Assembly: GCF_002934365.1 (NCBI RefSeq) | Contig: NZ_PTIY01000001.1 | Coordinates: 186,001-250,000, forward strand | DNA from: Methylobacter tundripaludum | GTDB taxonomy: Bacteria > Pseudomonadota > Gammaproteobacteria > Methylococcales > Methylomonadaceae | Direction: 5' to 3' | Length of the DNA stretch: 64,000 nt | Part shown: positions 55,675 through 63,557 of the stretch, in pieces | Position numbering within the stretch: the first letter of the stretch is position 1 | Layout: the number at the start of each line of letters is the position of its first letter | Position numbers and translations under genes: made by a program | Notes under the pieces: generated by a model | Database searches by the model: none | What the model saw: the letters and a program-made list of their open reading frames with translations, nothing else | Told to the model about the DNA's origin: nothing

Positions 55675-56760
55675 ATGACTGACTTTATCACCAACGATAC
55701 CGTAAAAACCCGTTACTGGCACACGCTGGAGGATGGCCGTGTGCAATGCGATCTTTGCCCCAGATTTTGCAAGATGCACAAAGACCAGCGCGGCCTGTGT
55801 TTTGTCAGGCAGAATCTGGACGACCAAATTGTGATGACCAGTTACGGCCGGTCCAGCGGCTTTGCGATTGATCCTATCGAAAAGAAACCGCTGAACCATT
55901 TTTTACCCGGCACCTCGGTGTTCTCGTTCGGTACCGCGGGCTGCAATCTGGCTTGCAAGTTCTGCCAGAACTGGGACATCAGTAAATCCAGGGAAATGGA
56001 CACCTTGATGAGCAAGGCCTCGCCCGATGCGATTGCGCAGGCGGCGCGGGATAACGGCTGCGACAGCGTGGCTTATACCTATAACGATCCGGTGGTTTTC
56101 CATGAATATGCGATTGACACCGCCAAGGCCTGCCGCAGTCTGGGTATAAAATCGGTGGCGGTATCCGCAGGTTATGTTTGCGAACAGCCCAGGGCCGAAT
56201 TTTATCAATGGATGGATGCCGCCAACATCGATTTGAAAGCCTTTACCGAACGTTTTTATCACGAGATTACCGGCGGCCACCTGGACCCGGTGCTGGAAAC
56301 GCTAAAATACATCAAACATGAAACATCGGTATGGTTGGAGCTGACGACGTTAATTATTCCCGGCGAGAACGATTCGGAAGCCGAACTGGAAGCCATGACC
56401 CAATGGGTGGTCGAAAATCTGGGGCCGGATGTGCCGATGCATTTTACCGCGTTTCACCCTGACTGGAAGATGCAGGACAAGCCGCCCACGCCGCTTGCAT
56501 CATTATTACAGGCGAGACAAATCGCTTTAAAAAACGGAGTGCGTTATGCCTATGTGGGCAATGTGCATGACAAGCCCGCAGAGAGCACCTATTGCCACAG
56601 TTGCAAAAAGTTACTGATCGGCCGCGACTGGTACGAATTATCCGAATGGAATCTGGATGCGTCAGGAAATTGCCGCTTTTGCGGCGAACGCTGTGCGGGG
56701 GTATTCCATCCCAAGCCGGGGAACTGGGGCGCGAAGCGGCGGGCGGTTATCATGAAGTGA
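55675..56760 (+). CDS. AmmeMemoRadiSam system radical SAM enzyme
   Basis: A 361-residue radical SAM protein with the cluster motif GTAGCNLACKFCQNWDISKS (CxxxCxxC). An N-terminal cysteine group is present (CDLCPRFCKMHKDQRGLC), and a C-terminal rubredoxin-like pair (YCHSCKKLLIGRDW and CRFCGERCAG) may bind zinc or a further cluster. Other motifs are SVAYTYNDPVVFHEYAID and HFTAFHPDWKM. The start at 55675 has GGGAG upstream. The intergenic region of about 324 bases before it contains the divergent start of the Memo-like gene and no other gene. Substrate unknown. Confidence 0.93.
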   Translation: MTDFITNDTVKTRYWHTLEDGRVQCDLCPRFCKMHKDQRGLCFVRQNLDDQIVMTSYGRSSGFAIDPIEKKPLNHFLPGTSVFSFGTAGCNLACKFCQNWDISKSREMDTLMSKASPDAIAQAARDNGCDSVAYTYNDPVVFHEYAIDTAKACRSLGIKSVAVSAGYVCEQPRAEFYQWMDAANIDLKAFTERFYHEITGGHLDPVLETLKYIKHETSVWLELTTLIIPGENDSEAELEAMTQWVVENLGPDVPMHFTAFHPDWKMQDKPPTPLASLLQARQIALKNGVRYAYVGNVHDKPAESTYCHSCKKLLIGRDWYELSEWNLDASGNCRFCGERCAGVFHPKPGNWGAKRRAVIMK

Positions 56761-56949
56761 CCGGAATCGCTGGTACGACTCCGAGCCGGAAATATATCGT
56801 CCCTAAAACGCAGTTGGAGCGAATGAAAGCCTGTCTGGGCATGAGCGGCTTTCACTCGCCGCCCGCTTGGTGAACCTCAGCACCATCTAGCGCTCACGCC
56901 AAAAACAAGCTGCCAGTAAAAACAGCCCCGTTAACAAAACAGACTTTTC

Positions 56950-56963
56950 TTGATCTGTATCAA
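56950..56963 (+). promoter_or_regulatory. Perfect FNR/ANR box
   Basis: TTGATCTGTATCAA is an exact match to the TTGAT-N4-ATCAA FNR consensus. A -10-like TTAAAT lies at 56985-56990, which puts the box centre at about -41 from the expected transcription start, the classical position for activation. The gene downstream is the 57-residue membrane protein. Confidence 0.85.
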
Positions 56964-57047
56964 ATTATTAATGACGAAGTTTGTTTAAATATCCCCGCAT
57001 TAACGTAAAACCTATTCATTTTTAAATAGATACTTGTGGAGATGTTT

Positions 57048-57221
57048 ATGAGCGAAGCAAAAGAAAAAGACAATTTCTGGTTGTATGTCGGTGGCGTGGT
57101 ATTGGCTATGGTCGCTGTAGTGGTAACAATTAAAAGCAGCGAACACGACAAATACGAATCAACTAAAAAAGCCATTGCCGAAGATTCCTCTAACTCGGCT
57201 TATAGGAACAGCAAGCTCTAA
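57048..57221 (+). CDS. FNR-boxed small membrane protein
   Basis: A 57-residue protein beginning MSEAKEKDNFWLYVGGVVL, with one membrane span (LYVGGVVLAMVAVVVTI) and a polar tail ending SNSAYRNSKL. GGAG six bases before ATG 57048 is a good ribosome-binding site; two in-frame upstream codons are less suited. It has its own FNR-dependent promoter and a strong terminator, so it is a single-gene unit. It converges on the FNR-type regulator gene. I do not recognise the family; size and topology resemble small subunits or assembly factors of membrane complexes. Confidence 0.75.
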   Translation: MSEAKEKDNFWLYVGGVVLAMVAVVVTIKSSEHDKYESTKKAIAEDSSNSAYRNSKL

Positions 57222-57306
57222 CTTAATTTCAGTTTTCCCGCTACGTTAGCGATCGAGTCTAGCGGCAGCGGGAAACAAAGATTATTCAGCGAATCCTCTC
57301 TTCCAG

Positions 57307-57347
57307 GCTGTCCGGCAGTTATTCTGTTAGCTGGACAGCTTTTTTTT
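57307..57347 (+). terminator. Intrinsic terminator after the small membrane protein gene
   Basis: GCTGTCC pairs with GGACAGC and is followed by eight T. The stem overlaps the end of the convergent fnr-like gene. A second stem (TTTCCCGCT/AGCGGGAAA) lies just upstream of it. Confidence 0.85.
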
Positions 57348-58028
57348 ATCTATTATTTTCAACCGCTTGGCTTTTATTTCTATCATGTTCATGGCCTGAA
57401 AATGATGAAAGATACGGCTGACTGTTTCCTGGGTTATGCCCAAATAATTTCCGATTTCCTCGCGCGACATGCTGAACCTGAATTCCATCTCGGAATAACC
57501 CCGGAGTTTCAGCCGGTCCGATAAAGCAACTATGAAGTACGCAACGCGTTCCTCGGCGGTACGGCGATTGAACAATGCTTTTTGCACCTGAAAATCGAAT
57601 TGGTCGCACGACCTTTGCAGCAAGATGTGGCTTAGGTTCGACGTGTTGCCGACCAACATGTCCAAGCGATACGCCGGCAGATGGCAGAAATTGACCGTTT
57701 CCAGCGCAATCGCCGTGCAGTTGTGAGTTTGCTTGGCAAAACCGTCAAAGCCCAATAGTTCGCCGGGCAGAATAAAATCGACGATCAGCTCGTTGCCGTC
57801 GCCATCGTAACTTAATAATTTGGCGCTGCCCGAACGCAACGCGACGATGCCCCTGAACGTGCTGCCGGCATGATAAATGACTTCCCCTTTTTGGCGTATG
57901 TTGTTTCGGTTGACTCTTAACGCCAATTCCCCGACATCGGAGGGATCGAGGCCTTTAGGGATGCATAATTTGTCGAGATTGCAATTTACGCAGGTGACAG
58001 CCGAATAGGATGTCTGCTCATTCGCCAT
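57327..58028 (-). CDS. fnr: FNR/ANR-type oxygen-responsive regulator
   Basis: A 233-residue CRP/FNR regulator with the [4Fe-4S] cysteines: CVNCNLDKLC (C-x2-C-x5-C) near the N-terminus and a fourth cysteine in THNCTAIALE. It has the cNMP-like beta-roll (FRGIVALRSGSAKLLSYDGD), the dimer helix (RTAEERVAYFIVALSDRL), and the helix-turn-helix SREEIGNYLGITQETVSRIF. The recognition residues E, S and R of TTGAT-binding FNRs are all in place. It should act as an anaerobic or low-oxygen activator and repressor. The adjacent perfect FNR box is a likely target. Confidence 0.93.
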   Translation of the reverse strand: MANEQTSYSAVTCVNCNLDKLCIPKGLDPSDVGELALRVNRNNIRQKGEVIYHAGSTFRGIVALRSGSAKLLSYDGDGNELIVDFILPGELLGFDGFAKQTHNCTAIALETVNFCHLPAYRLDMLVGNTSNLSHILLQRSCDQFDFQVQKALFNRRTAEERVAYFIVALSDRLKLRGYSEMEFRFSMSREEIGNYLGITQETVSRIFHHFQAMNMIEIKAKRLKIIDKKKLSS

Positions 58029-58228
58029 AATCTAAGTATCCTTCCATTGAATCCATTTAACAAAAAAATCACACTGCTTTATTTATATAAACTGACAGTC
58101 GCAGCCGCGTAGGCCGGGTTAGGCGCGCATAGTATGAGCTTTAAGAACCCATGAATTTCTCCGCACCGTAGCCCGACATGGGACGCAAAGATAAGTCGGG
58201 TTATGCTGAAACTAACCCGACCAACGCA

Positions 58229-58984
58229 CTACAGCGAATCGCCGATATACTTCTTATAAAAAGGCCAAGTCTTAACGTGCAGGTATTTTCTGATCGGGGA
58301 TTTAATGACCGATACGCACAAAGCGATAGAAAACAGGCACCAGACCGCCGCATATTCGTTGGGATCGGTAGTGGTAATGTCGGAAATAAACGGCCCGATT
58401 AAATAATGGAAACCTACGAAACGCCAGGAACCGTAAATGATCGGCAGGTAAAAAGCGACCACGATATAAGTAAATGCATGCAAGCCCCAGTTAAAGCCGA
58501 ACAGCCAGCCGACAGGATCCGACATCAAGCCGTTCAGCGGCATTTGCCAGGCGATATGCCAGGAACCGGAGGTGGAGCAGACACTCGGCCCGCAAAAGCC
58601 TTCCACGCCGATGTTGCAGGAACCGGCCCAGGCAAAAGGGTACATCTTAATCAGCATGAACAGCGTACCGATCGCGCAAATGGTATAGACCGTCGTGCGA
58701 ATTTTTAATTTGACGCTTTCCGGGATGAAGTACATCGCGACCATGTTGACAAAAAACGGCTGGAACGAGACGTGCAGATAGCCCAGCAGCGTCAGTATCT
58801 GATTGCTCGGATTGTCGCATAAATCGATATAGACGTAAGTTGCCGCCTGTAATAATTCCATTAAGGCAAAATAAGTTAGCGGAATCCAAAGTTCTTTCGA
58901 CTCCCCTTGTTTGATCGCAACGTAAGCTGCGGTACTCAGACCTGCGACGGCTAGAACGCCTGACGCTTCACCACTCCAACACAT
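58229..58984 (-). CDS. Polytopic membrane protein of unknown function
   Basis: A 251-residue protein, starting MCWSGEASGVLAVAGLSTAA, with about seven hydrophobic spans. A conserved-looking loop carries cysteines (GSCNIGVEGFCGPSVCSTSG), and aromatic/proline-rich spans such as YLPIIYGSWRFVGFHYLIGP follow. The MCWS start is shared with a DUF family I recall only vaguely, so I give no name. The start at 58984 has AAGGG upstream. It is next to the FNR regulator gene, but no FNR box was seen upstream of it. Confidence 0.75.
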   Translation of the reverse strand: MCWSGEASGVLAVAGLSTAAYVAIKQGESKELWIPLTYFALMELLQAATYVYIDLCDNPSNQILTLLGYLHVSFQPFFVNMVAMYFIPESVKLKIRTTVYTICAIGTLFMLIKMYPFAWAGSCNIGVEGFCGPSVCSTSGSWHIAWQMPLNGLMSDPVGWLFGFNWGLHAFTYIVVAFYLPIIYGSWRFVGFHYLIGPFISDITTTDPNEYAAVWCLFSIALCVSVIKSPIRKYLHVKTWPFYKKYIGDSL

Positions 58985-59247
58985 ATAACTGACCCTTTTT
59001 TAATTATTAAATACCGTCTAGCCAAAAACCTGTAGCTGAGCTAGCAGTAATGTTTTATTTAGCTATGCGGATGTTTTTTGCTAATAGGCAATATCGACAG
59101 CCAACACAGCTATAGCCTTGTTTTTATAACCCGCCGACAGGAACATTACGTGATCGAAACAAACGGTTGAAAACCCGCCCATTGTATTACAAATAGACAG
59201 GAATTGAGAAAGGGTAATCCATTACCTTAAGACTTGAAGCAGCGGTT

Positions 59248-60870
59248 TCAACCCGGCGACTTAATGCCCCGATAACCGGAAGTGATCGGATAACGCCGGT
59301 CGCGGCCGAACGCCCTGGAGGTAATCCTGATCCCCGGCGGGGATTGCCTGCGTTTATATTCGTTACGGTCGACCAGGCTGATGGCTCTGGCTACATCTTC
59401 GCGCCTGAATCCGGCGGCGATGATTTGATCGGCGGATTGATCCCTTTCGATATAACGCTCCAGTATCGGATCCAATACATCGTAAGGCGGCAATGAATCC
59501 GCATCGACCTGATCCGGCGCCAGTTCGGCCGACGGCGGGCGGATAATGACCCTCTCCGGTATCACTTGGGATAAGGTATTGCGGTAACGCGCCAACCGGT
59601 AGACCAACAGCTTGGGTACGTCCTTGATCGGCGCAAAACCGCCGGACATGTCGCCGTACAAGGTCGCGTAACCGACGCTCATTTCGCTCTTGTTGCCGGT
59701 GGTTAATAACAGCTTGCCCTGCTTGTTCGACAAGGCCATTAAGATCACGCCGCGGCAACGCGCCTGGATGTTTTCTTCGGTGGCGTCTTTAGCGGTCCCT
59801 GCAAAAATATCGGCCAGCATGCCGGTGAAGGCGTTAACGGCGGGTTCTATCGGAATGGTATGGTAATGCACGCCCAAGGCTTTCGCTTCCAGCACCGCAT
59901 CTTCGTTACTCATGTCTTGGGTATAACGCGACGGCAGCAGCACGGCTTCGACTTTATCTGCGCCCAAGGCATCGACGGCCAGCGCCAGAACCAGCGCCGA
60001 ATCGATGCCGCCGGACAAGCCCAAAATGGCGCCCTGAAAACCGTTCTTCCTGACATAATCCTTAATGCCCAGCACCAGCGCCTGATACTCGCTGGAGATT
60101 TCATTATAAAGCGGCGCGCAGGTGCTTTTTGCCGGGTGACTGCCGTCAAATTCGACCACGCTGAGCTGTTCTTTAAATTCCTCGGCGCGGAAAACCACTT
60201 CTCCGTCCGCGTCAACGACAAAAGACGCGCCGTCAAAAATCAGTTCGTCCTGCCCGCCCACCTGGTTGACATAAACCAACGGGATCTTCGCGGCTTTAAC
60301 CTGGCTGCAAATAATGGCTTCGCGCTGATGGATTTTTCCCGAATTAAACGGCGACGCGTTCAGCGTCAGCAACAGCTCCGCTCCCGCCTCTTTGTTGTCT
60401 TCGATAATGCCCTGCCGCCAAACGTCTTCGCAAATGGTCAGCCCTATAAACGTGCCGTTAAACTCGAACACGCAGGGCTGGTTGCCCGCCGTAAAATAAC
60501 GCTGCTCGTCGAATACGCCGTAGTTGGGCAGAGCCCGTTTGCGGTAACAAGCCACTATCGCGCCCTGGTGCAACACCGCAGCGCTGTTATAAAGCTTGTC
60601 GCCGTCGCGCTCGGGAAAGCCGACAATCAGCGCAATACCTTCAACCCGGTCGGCCAGCTGATAAAGCGCGTTATTGGCTTCGGTAATAAAATCGGCGCGC
60701 AATAACAAGTCTTCCGCCGGATAGCCGGTCAGGCTCAGCTCGGGAAAAACGATCATCTCCGCGCCCAATTCATCGCGGGCATGAATCGCGGCGCGGGCGA
60801 TATTATCAACATTCGCGGCGATGTCGCCGACCAGGAAGTTGGTTTGGGCCAGGGCTATTTTTAGGGTCAT
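59248..60870 (-). CDS. nadE: Glutamine-dependent NAD+ synthetase
   Basis: A 540-residue enzyme that forms NAD+ from deamido-NAD+ with ammonia drawn from glutamine. The N-terminal nitrilase-type glutaminase has the triad elements ELSLTGYPAEDLL (Glu), RKRALPNYGVFDE (Lys) and GLTICEDVWRQG (Cys). The synthetase domain has GAILGLSGGIDSALVLALAV and the later TTGNKSEMSVGYATLYGDMS. The start at ATG 60870 (MTLKIALAQ) is preferred to a TTG two codons upstream. It stands alone. Confidence 0.96.
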   Translation of the reverse strand: MTLKIALAQTNFLVGDIAANVDNIARAAIHARDELGAEMIVFPELSLTGYPAEDLLLRADFITEANNALYQLADRVEGIALIVGFPERDGDKLYNSAAVLHQGAIVACYRKRALPNYGVFDEQRYFTAGNQPCVFEFNGTFIGLTICEDVWRQGIIEDNKEAGAELLLTLNASPFNSGKIHQREAIICSQVKAAKIPLVYVNQVGGQDELIFDGASFVVDADGEVVFRAEEFKEQLSVVEFDGSHPAKSTCAPLYNEISSEYQALVLGIKDYVRKNGFQGAILGLSGGIDSALVLALAVDALGADKVEAVLLPSRYTQDMSNEDAVLEAKALGVHYHTIPIEPAVNAFTGMLADIFAGTAKDATEENIQARCRGVILMALSNKQGKLLLTTGNKSEMSVGYATLYGDMSGGFAPIKDVPKLLVYRLARYRNTLSQVIPERVIIRPPSAELAPDQVDADSLPPYDVLDPILERYIERDQSADQIIAAGFRREDVARAISLVDRNEYKRRQSPPGIRITSRAFGRDRRYPITSGYRGIKSPG

Positions 60871-60962
60871 TCGCAAAACATCAGGTTAGTTAGAATTCCA
60901 TGCAGCTCACCCGCATCACGTTAGGATCTGGTTACAAATAACTACTATTTTCGGTCGTCAAA

Positions 60963-61003
60963 CCGTTCGTGCAGAGCCCTTCGGCTGTGCTCAGGGCGAA
61001 CGG
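60963..61003. repeat. REP-like hairpin downstream of the beta-propeller gene
   Basis: CCGTTCG at 60963 pairs with CGAACGG ending at 61003, with inner GCCC/GGGC pairs. Similar CCGTTCGT...CGAACGG repeats are scattered through many gammaproteobacterial genomes. Confidence 0.6.
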
Positions 61004-61050
61004 AAAAATTTCATCCGATCCATGTCGAGAAGTTATTACTGACCATATCC

Positions 61051-62226
61051 TTAGTGCGCAGTATCATGGTGCCATTTCGGCATCATGATAATACAGTTAG
61101 GATTAAGCCCTTGCTTCTTAAATGTATCGATAGTGGCTTTTACTTCCATTTTATTCAGGTCGATCACGGTAATTGAACCATCGCTCATATCCGGCAAGTT
61201 TAAAAAGCTGTTCTGCACGACGGCATACTGCTCATCGGGCGAAAGCACCACATGGTGAGCGCCGCCTGCGGTCGGTATGGCCTTTATCAAGGTCGGCTTC
61301 TGCTTGGATTGGCTGATGTCGAAGATATTCAAATAACCGGGATTGGCCGTTGTAATATACATGCGGTCATTTTCGTCATTGAAATAGATTTCCAAAGGGA
61401 CGCCCTGTTTAACCGCATTAAAATCGAACACTTGCTGGAAATCGAAGTTCTTGTTGCCCGCATTCCATGTACCCGTCCACAACGCGCCGCCGAACATGGT
61501 GTTGATATAAGCCGTCGGCGGATTCGATCCGGGCAGGAACACCGCCTCTACCGGAGACACGCCGGAAGGGGAAGGTTTATCGGACAATTTGTGGCTGGAT
61601 AACACGTTGCCGCTGGACGCTTCGATAACGGTCACGGTTTCGCCGGGATCGCCCAGATCCGACGGACGCACGGTGCTGGTAACCATGATGCGGTCGATGT
61701 CTTCATTGATGCTGATGCCGTGCGGATAGCGGATAAAAGCGTTTTCCGAATCGGCCGCAATCACTTTGATCTGCTTATCGGTTTGGGCATCGCCGACTAT
61801 CACGTTGCTTGAGCCCATGCAGGTCATGTACCAGGTCTTGTTGTCCTTGGAAAAGGCTACGTCTTCGGCGACCTTGCAGTCGGGCATATCGACTTTTTTG
61901 GGCCGGTAAGGAACATGGGTCATGTCCATCACATGCAGCGCGCCGTTGCCCAATGAAGTGATATAGGCTTTGCTGAGATCTTTGTTATAAAAAATATGAT
62001 GGGCGACCAAGTCGTCCGGCAACGGGATGTCATTCAGGATTTTGGCAAAATTTTTCGATGCAGGATCGACGTCGATAATCGCGATGCCTTCCCGTCTTGG
62101 GGTTTGGCCCGGCTTGCTTTCGTAATTAACCATCGCCAATATTTCTGCGTATCCCAGCACCGGGCTAAGCAGCGCCGTGCAAACAAGCAGCGAGCGGGCG
62201 AATTTTATTGTATTTTTTGTTGTCAT
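61051..62226 (-). CDS. Exported YVTN-type beta-propeller protein
   Basis: A 391-residue protein with a signal peptide (cleavage near GYAEIL) and repeating blades such as SKAYITSLGNGALHVMDMTH, VFLPGSNPPTAYINTMFGG and QYAVVQNSFLNLPDMSDGSI. Possible metal ligands are CKVAEDVAF, WYMTCMGSS, FIRYPHG, AGGAHHVV and the C-terminal PKWHHDTAH. It loosely resembles selenium-binding-protein-like or quinoprotein propellers, but no family is certain. It is third in the TetR-DUF4242-propeller set on the minus strand. Start at 62226 is the signal-peptide methionine. Confidence 0.75.
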   Translation of the reverse strand: MTTKNTIKFARSLLVCTALLSPVLGYAEILAMVNYESKPGQTPRREGIAIIDVDPASKNFAKILNDIPLPDDLVAHHIFYNKDLSKAYITSLGNGALHVMDMTHVPYRPKKVDMPDCKVAEDVAFSKDNKTWYMTCMGSSNVIVGDAQTDKQIKVIAADSENAFIRYPHGISINEDIDRIMVTSTVRPSDLGDPGETVTVIEASSGNVLSSHKLSDKPSPSGVSPVEAVFLPGSNPPTAYINTMFGGALWTGTWNAGNKNFDFQQVFDFNAVKQGVPLEIYFNDENDRMYITTANPGYLNIFDISQSKQKPTLIKAIPTAGGAHHVVLSPDEQYAVVQNSFLNLPDMSDGSITVIDLNKMEVKATIDTFKKQGLNPNCIIMMPKWHHDTAH

Positions 62227-62319
62227 CGTGGTTTCTCTGATTACTTTGCTGAATGCGGTTAAATCCGCAGGTGGATTTAACCGCATTGGGAGCTGGGATA
62301 GATGAAGCGGTCTAATGAG

Positions 62320-62592
62320 TTATTCTGCGGTAGTGGGATCGATTATGGTCCTGACCAGGGAAATGCGGTTGGCTGGAAATCCACCTTTTTCGGCATGTTC
62401 TCTAACCGCCTCTTCATCCGGCGCGATGTAGACGCAATAGACTTTATCGTCGGTCACATAGCTTTCCACCCATTGGATTCTTGGCCCCATTTCGTTAAGA
62501 ACGCCGCATGATTTTTGCGAAATGTCTTGCAACTCGCGATAAGCCAATGAACCCGCGCCGGGGATTTCACGTTCGATAATATATTTTGGCAT
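62320..62592 (-). CDS. DUF4242 family small protein
   Basis: A 90-residue protein starting MPKYIIEREIPGAGSLAYRE, with SQKSCGVLNEMGPRIQWVES and VYCVYIAPDEEAVREHAEKG. This is the ferredoxin-like DUF4242 pattern; the Streptomyces relative SCO4226 binds nickel. AGGAG lies seven bases before the start. It lies between the TetR gene and the beta-propeller gene, on the same strand. A metal-related role for this small operon is a reasonable inference. Confidence 0.85.
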   Translation of the reverse strand: MPKYIIEREIPGAGSLAYRELQDISQKSCGVLNEMGPRIQWVESYVTDDKVYCVYIAPDEEAVREHAEKGGFPANRISLVRTIIDPTTAE

Positions 62593-62644
62593 CTGTATCT
62601 CCTGGTTGATTGTAAAAACGATGGGGCGGCTTTTTAAAACGCAA

Positions 62645-63247
62645 TCAGGATTGCGCTTTAAAAAAATCACCTAATAGATCCTGGCAACACTGCTTGAGCG
62701 GTGCGGACGATTTTTCAATTTTCATTCTTAACAAGGCTCCCTGCCAGGCGTTAACCAGCAGATCGGCCATGTCTTCTGCCGACTTGTCGGTTCTTACCGT
62801 GCCTTGTTGCTGTGCTTGGGCGAGGCCTGATTGCAATAAATCCCGGTAACGGTTGACGGCGGATTGCAGCGATTTTTGACAAAGATCGCTGGTATCGCCG
62901 ATTTCGCCCATTAAATTGCCCAGCAGACAGCCGCCTTTGAAGTCCGCTTTCTCAAGCTCGGCAATCCCCTCGTCAAAATAGCGCCGCAGCGCGCCGAGCG
63001 CATCGCCTTCGGACTGCTGCAAATGCGCGGTCAATTGCTTAATAAACGGCTCGATATAATGCTGGATAACTTCCGCGCCGAAGTTTTCTTTACTACCGAA
63101 GTAATTATAAAAAGAGCCTTTCGGAATCTGTACCGCATCCAGAATCGCTTTCAGTCCGGTGCCGTGGTAACCCTGCTCCATAAGCAGAGTTACACCCTGA
63201 TTTAACAGATTTTCCCGGTTAATTTGTTTTTTTGTAGTCTGCTGCAT
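62645..63247 (-). CDS. TetR/AcrR family transcriptional regulator
   Basis: A 200-residue regulator. The N-terminal helix-turn-helix is typical (RENLLNQGVTLLMEQGYHGT, then AILDAVQIPKGSFYNYFGSK). The C-terminal ligand domain (LGALRRYFDEGIAELEKADF; KGGCLLGNLMGEIGDTSDLC) belongs to the NemR/AcuR-like subgroup that often senses electrophiles or acrylate-like compounds. A 22-base palindrome lies just ahead of its own gene, so autoregulation together with the downstream DUF4242 and propeller genes is likely. Confidence 0.92.
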   Translation of the reverse strand: MQQTTKKQINRENLLNQGVTLLMEQGYHGTGLKAILDAVQIPKGSFYNYFGSKENFGAEVIQHYIEPFIKQLTAHLQQSEGDALGALRRYFDEGIAELEKADFKGGCLLGNLMGEIGDTSDLCQKSLQSAVNRYRDLLQSGLAQAQQQGTVRTDKSAEDMADLLVNAWQGALLRMKIEKSSAPLKQCCQDLLGDFFKAQS

Positions 63248-63253
63248 GGCTAA

Positions 63254-63275
63254 ATGATACGACCGGTTGTCTCAT
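63254..63275 (-). promoter_or_regulatory. Palindromic operator candidate of the TetR regulator
   Basis: The 22-base sequence reads ATGATACGACC then GGTTGTCTCAT, symmetric at 18 of 22 positions with core ACCGGT. It sits 7 bases ahead of the TetR start codon, where binding would block transcription or initiation. Confidence 0.7.
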
Positions 63276-63353
63276 CTTGTCAAAAGGTTTTATGTTTAAA
63301 AAAGAGGCAAACAGCTAAGGGCTAAAGGCGCCGGAATTTGAAACCTGATTTTT

Positions 63354-63444
63354 TCGCCCTTCGCCCTTCGCCCTTCGCCCTTCGCCCTTCGCCCTTCGCC
63401 CTTCGCCTTTCACCTTTCACCTTTCGCCTTTCGCCCTTCACCTT
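63354..63444. repeat. Heptanucleotide tandem repeat (13 units)
   Basis: Seven exact copies of TCGCCCT are followed by six variants (TCGCCTT, TCACCTT). It fills much of the 310-base gap between the TetR gene and the last gene, about 110 bases ahead of the latter. No other feature was seen in the gap. Confidence 0.9.
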
Positions 63445-63557
63445 ACAACCGACAACTTGATATTTCTTCCGGCTGTTTTCGTGGCCCAACAAATTCAAGC
63501 CTCATGGCGACAGGGTTTGGTATCATAGGCCGCTAAATTCACTTAACAGGAAACAAC

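Noticed and set aside
59860-60705. Plus-strand frame opposite nadE
   Set aside because: Antisense shadow of a fully conserved enzyme gene.
63354-63444. Possible CRISPR array
   Set aside because: The units are 7 bases in direct tandem with no spacers; it is a simple tandem repeat.
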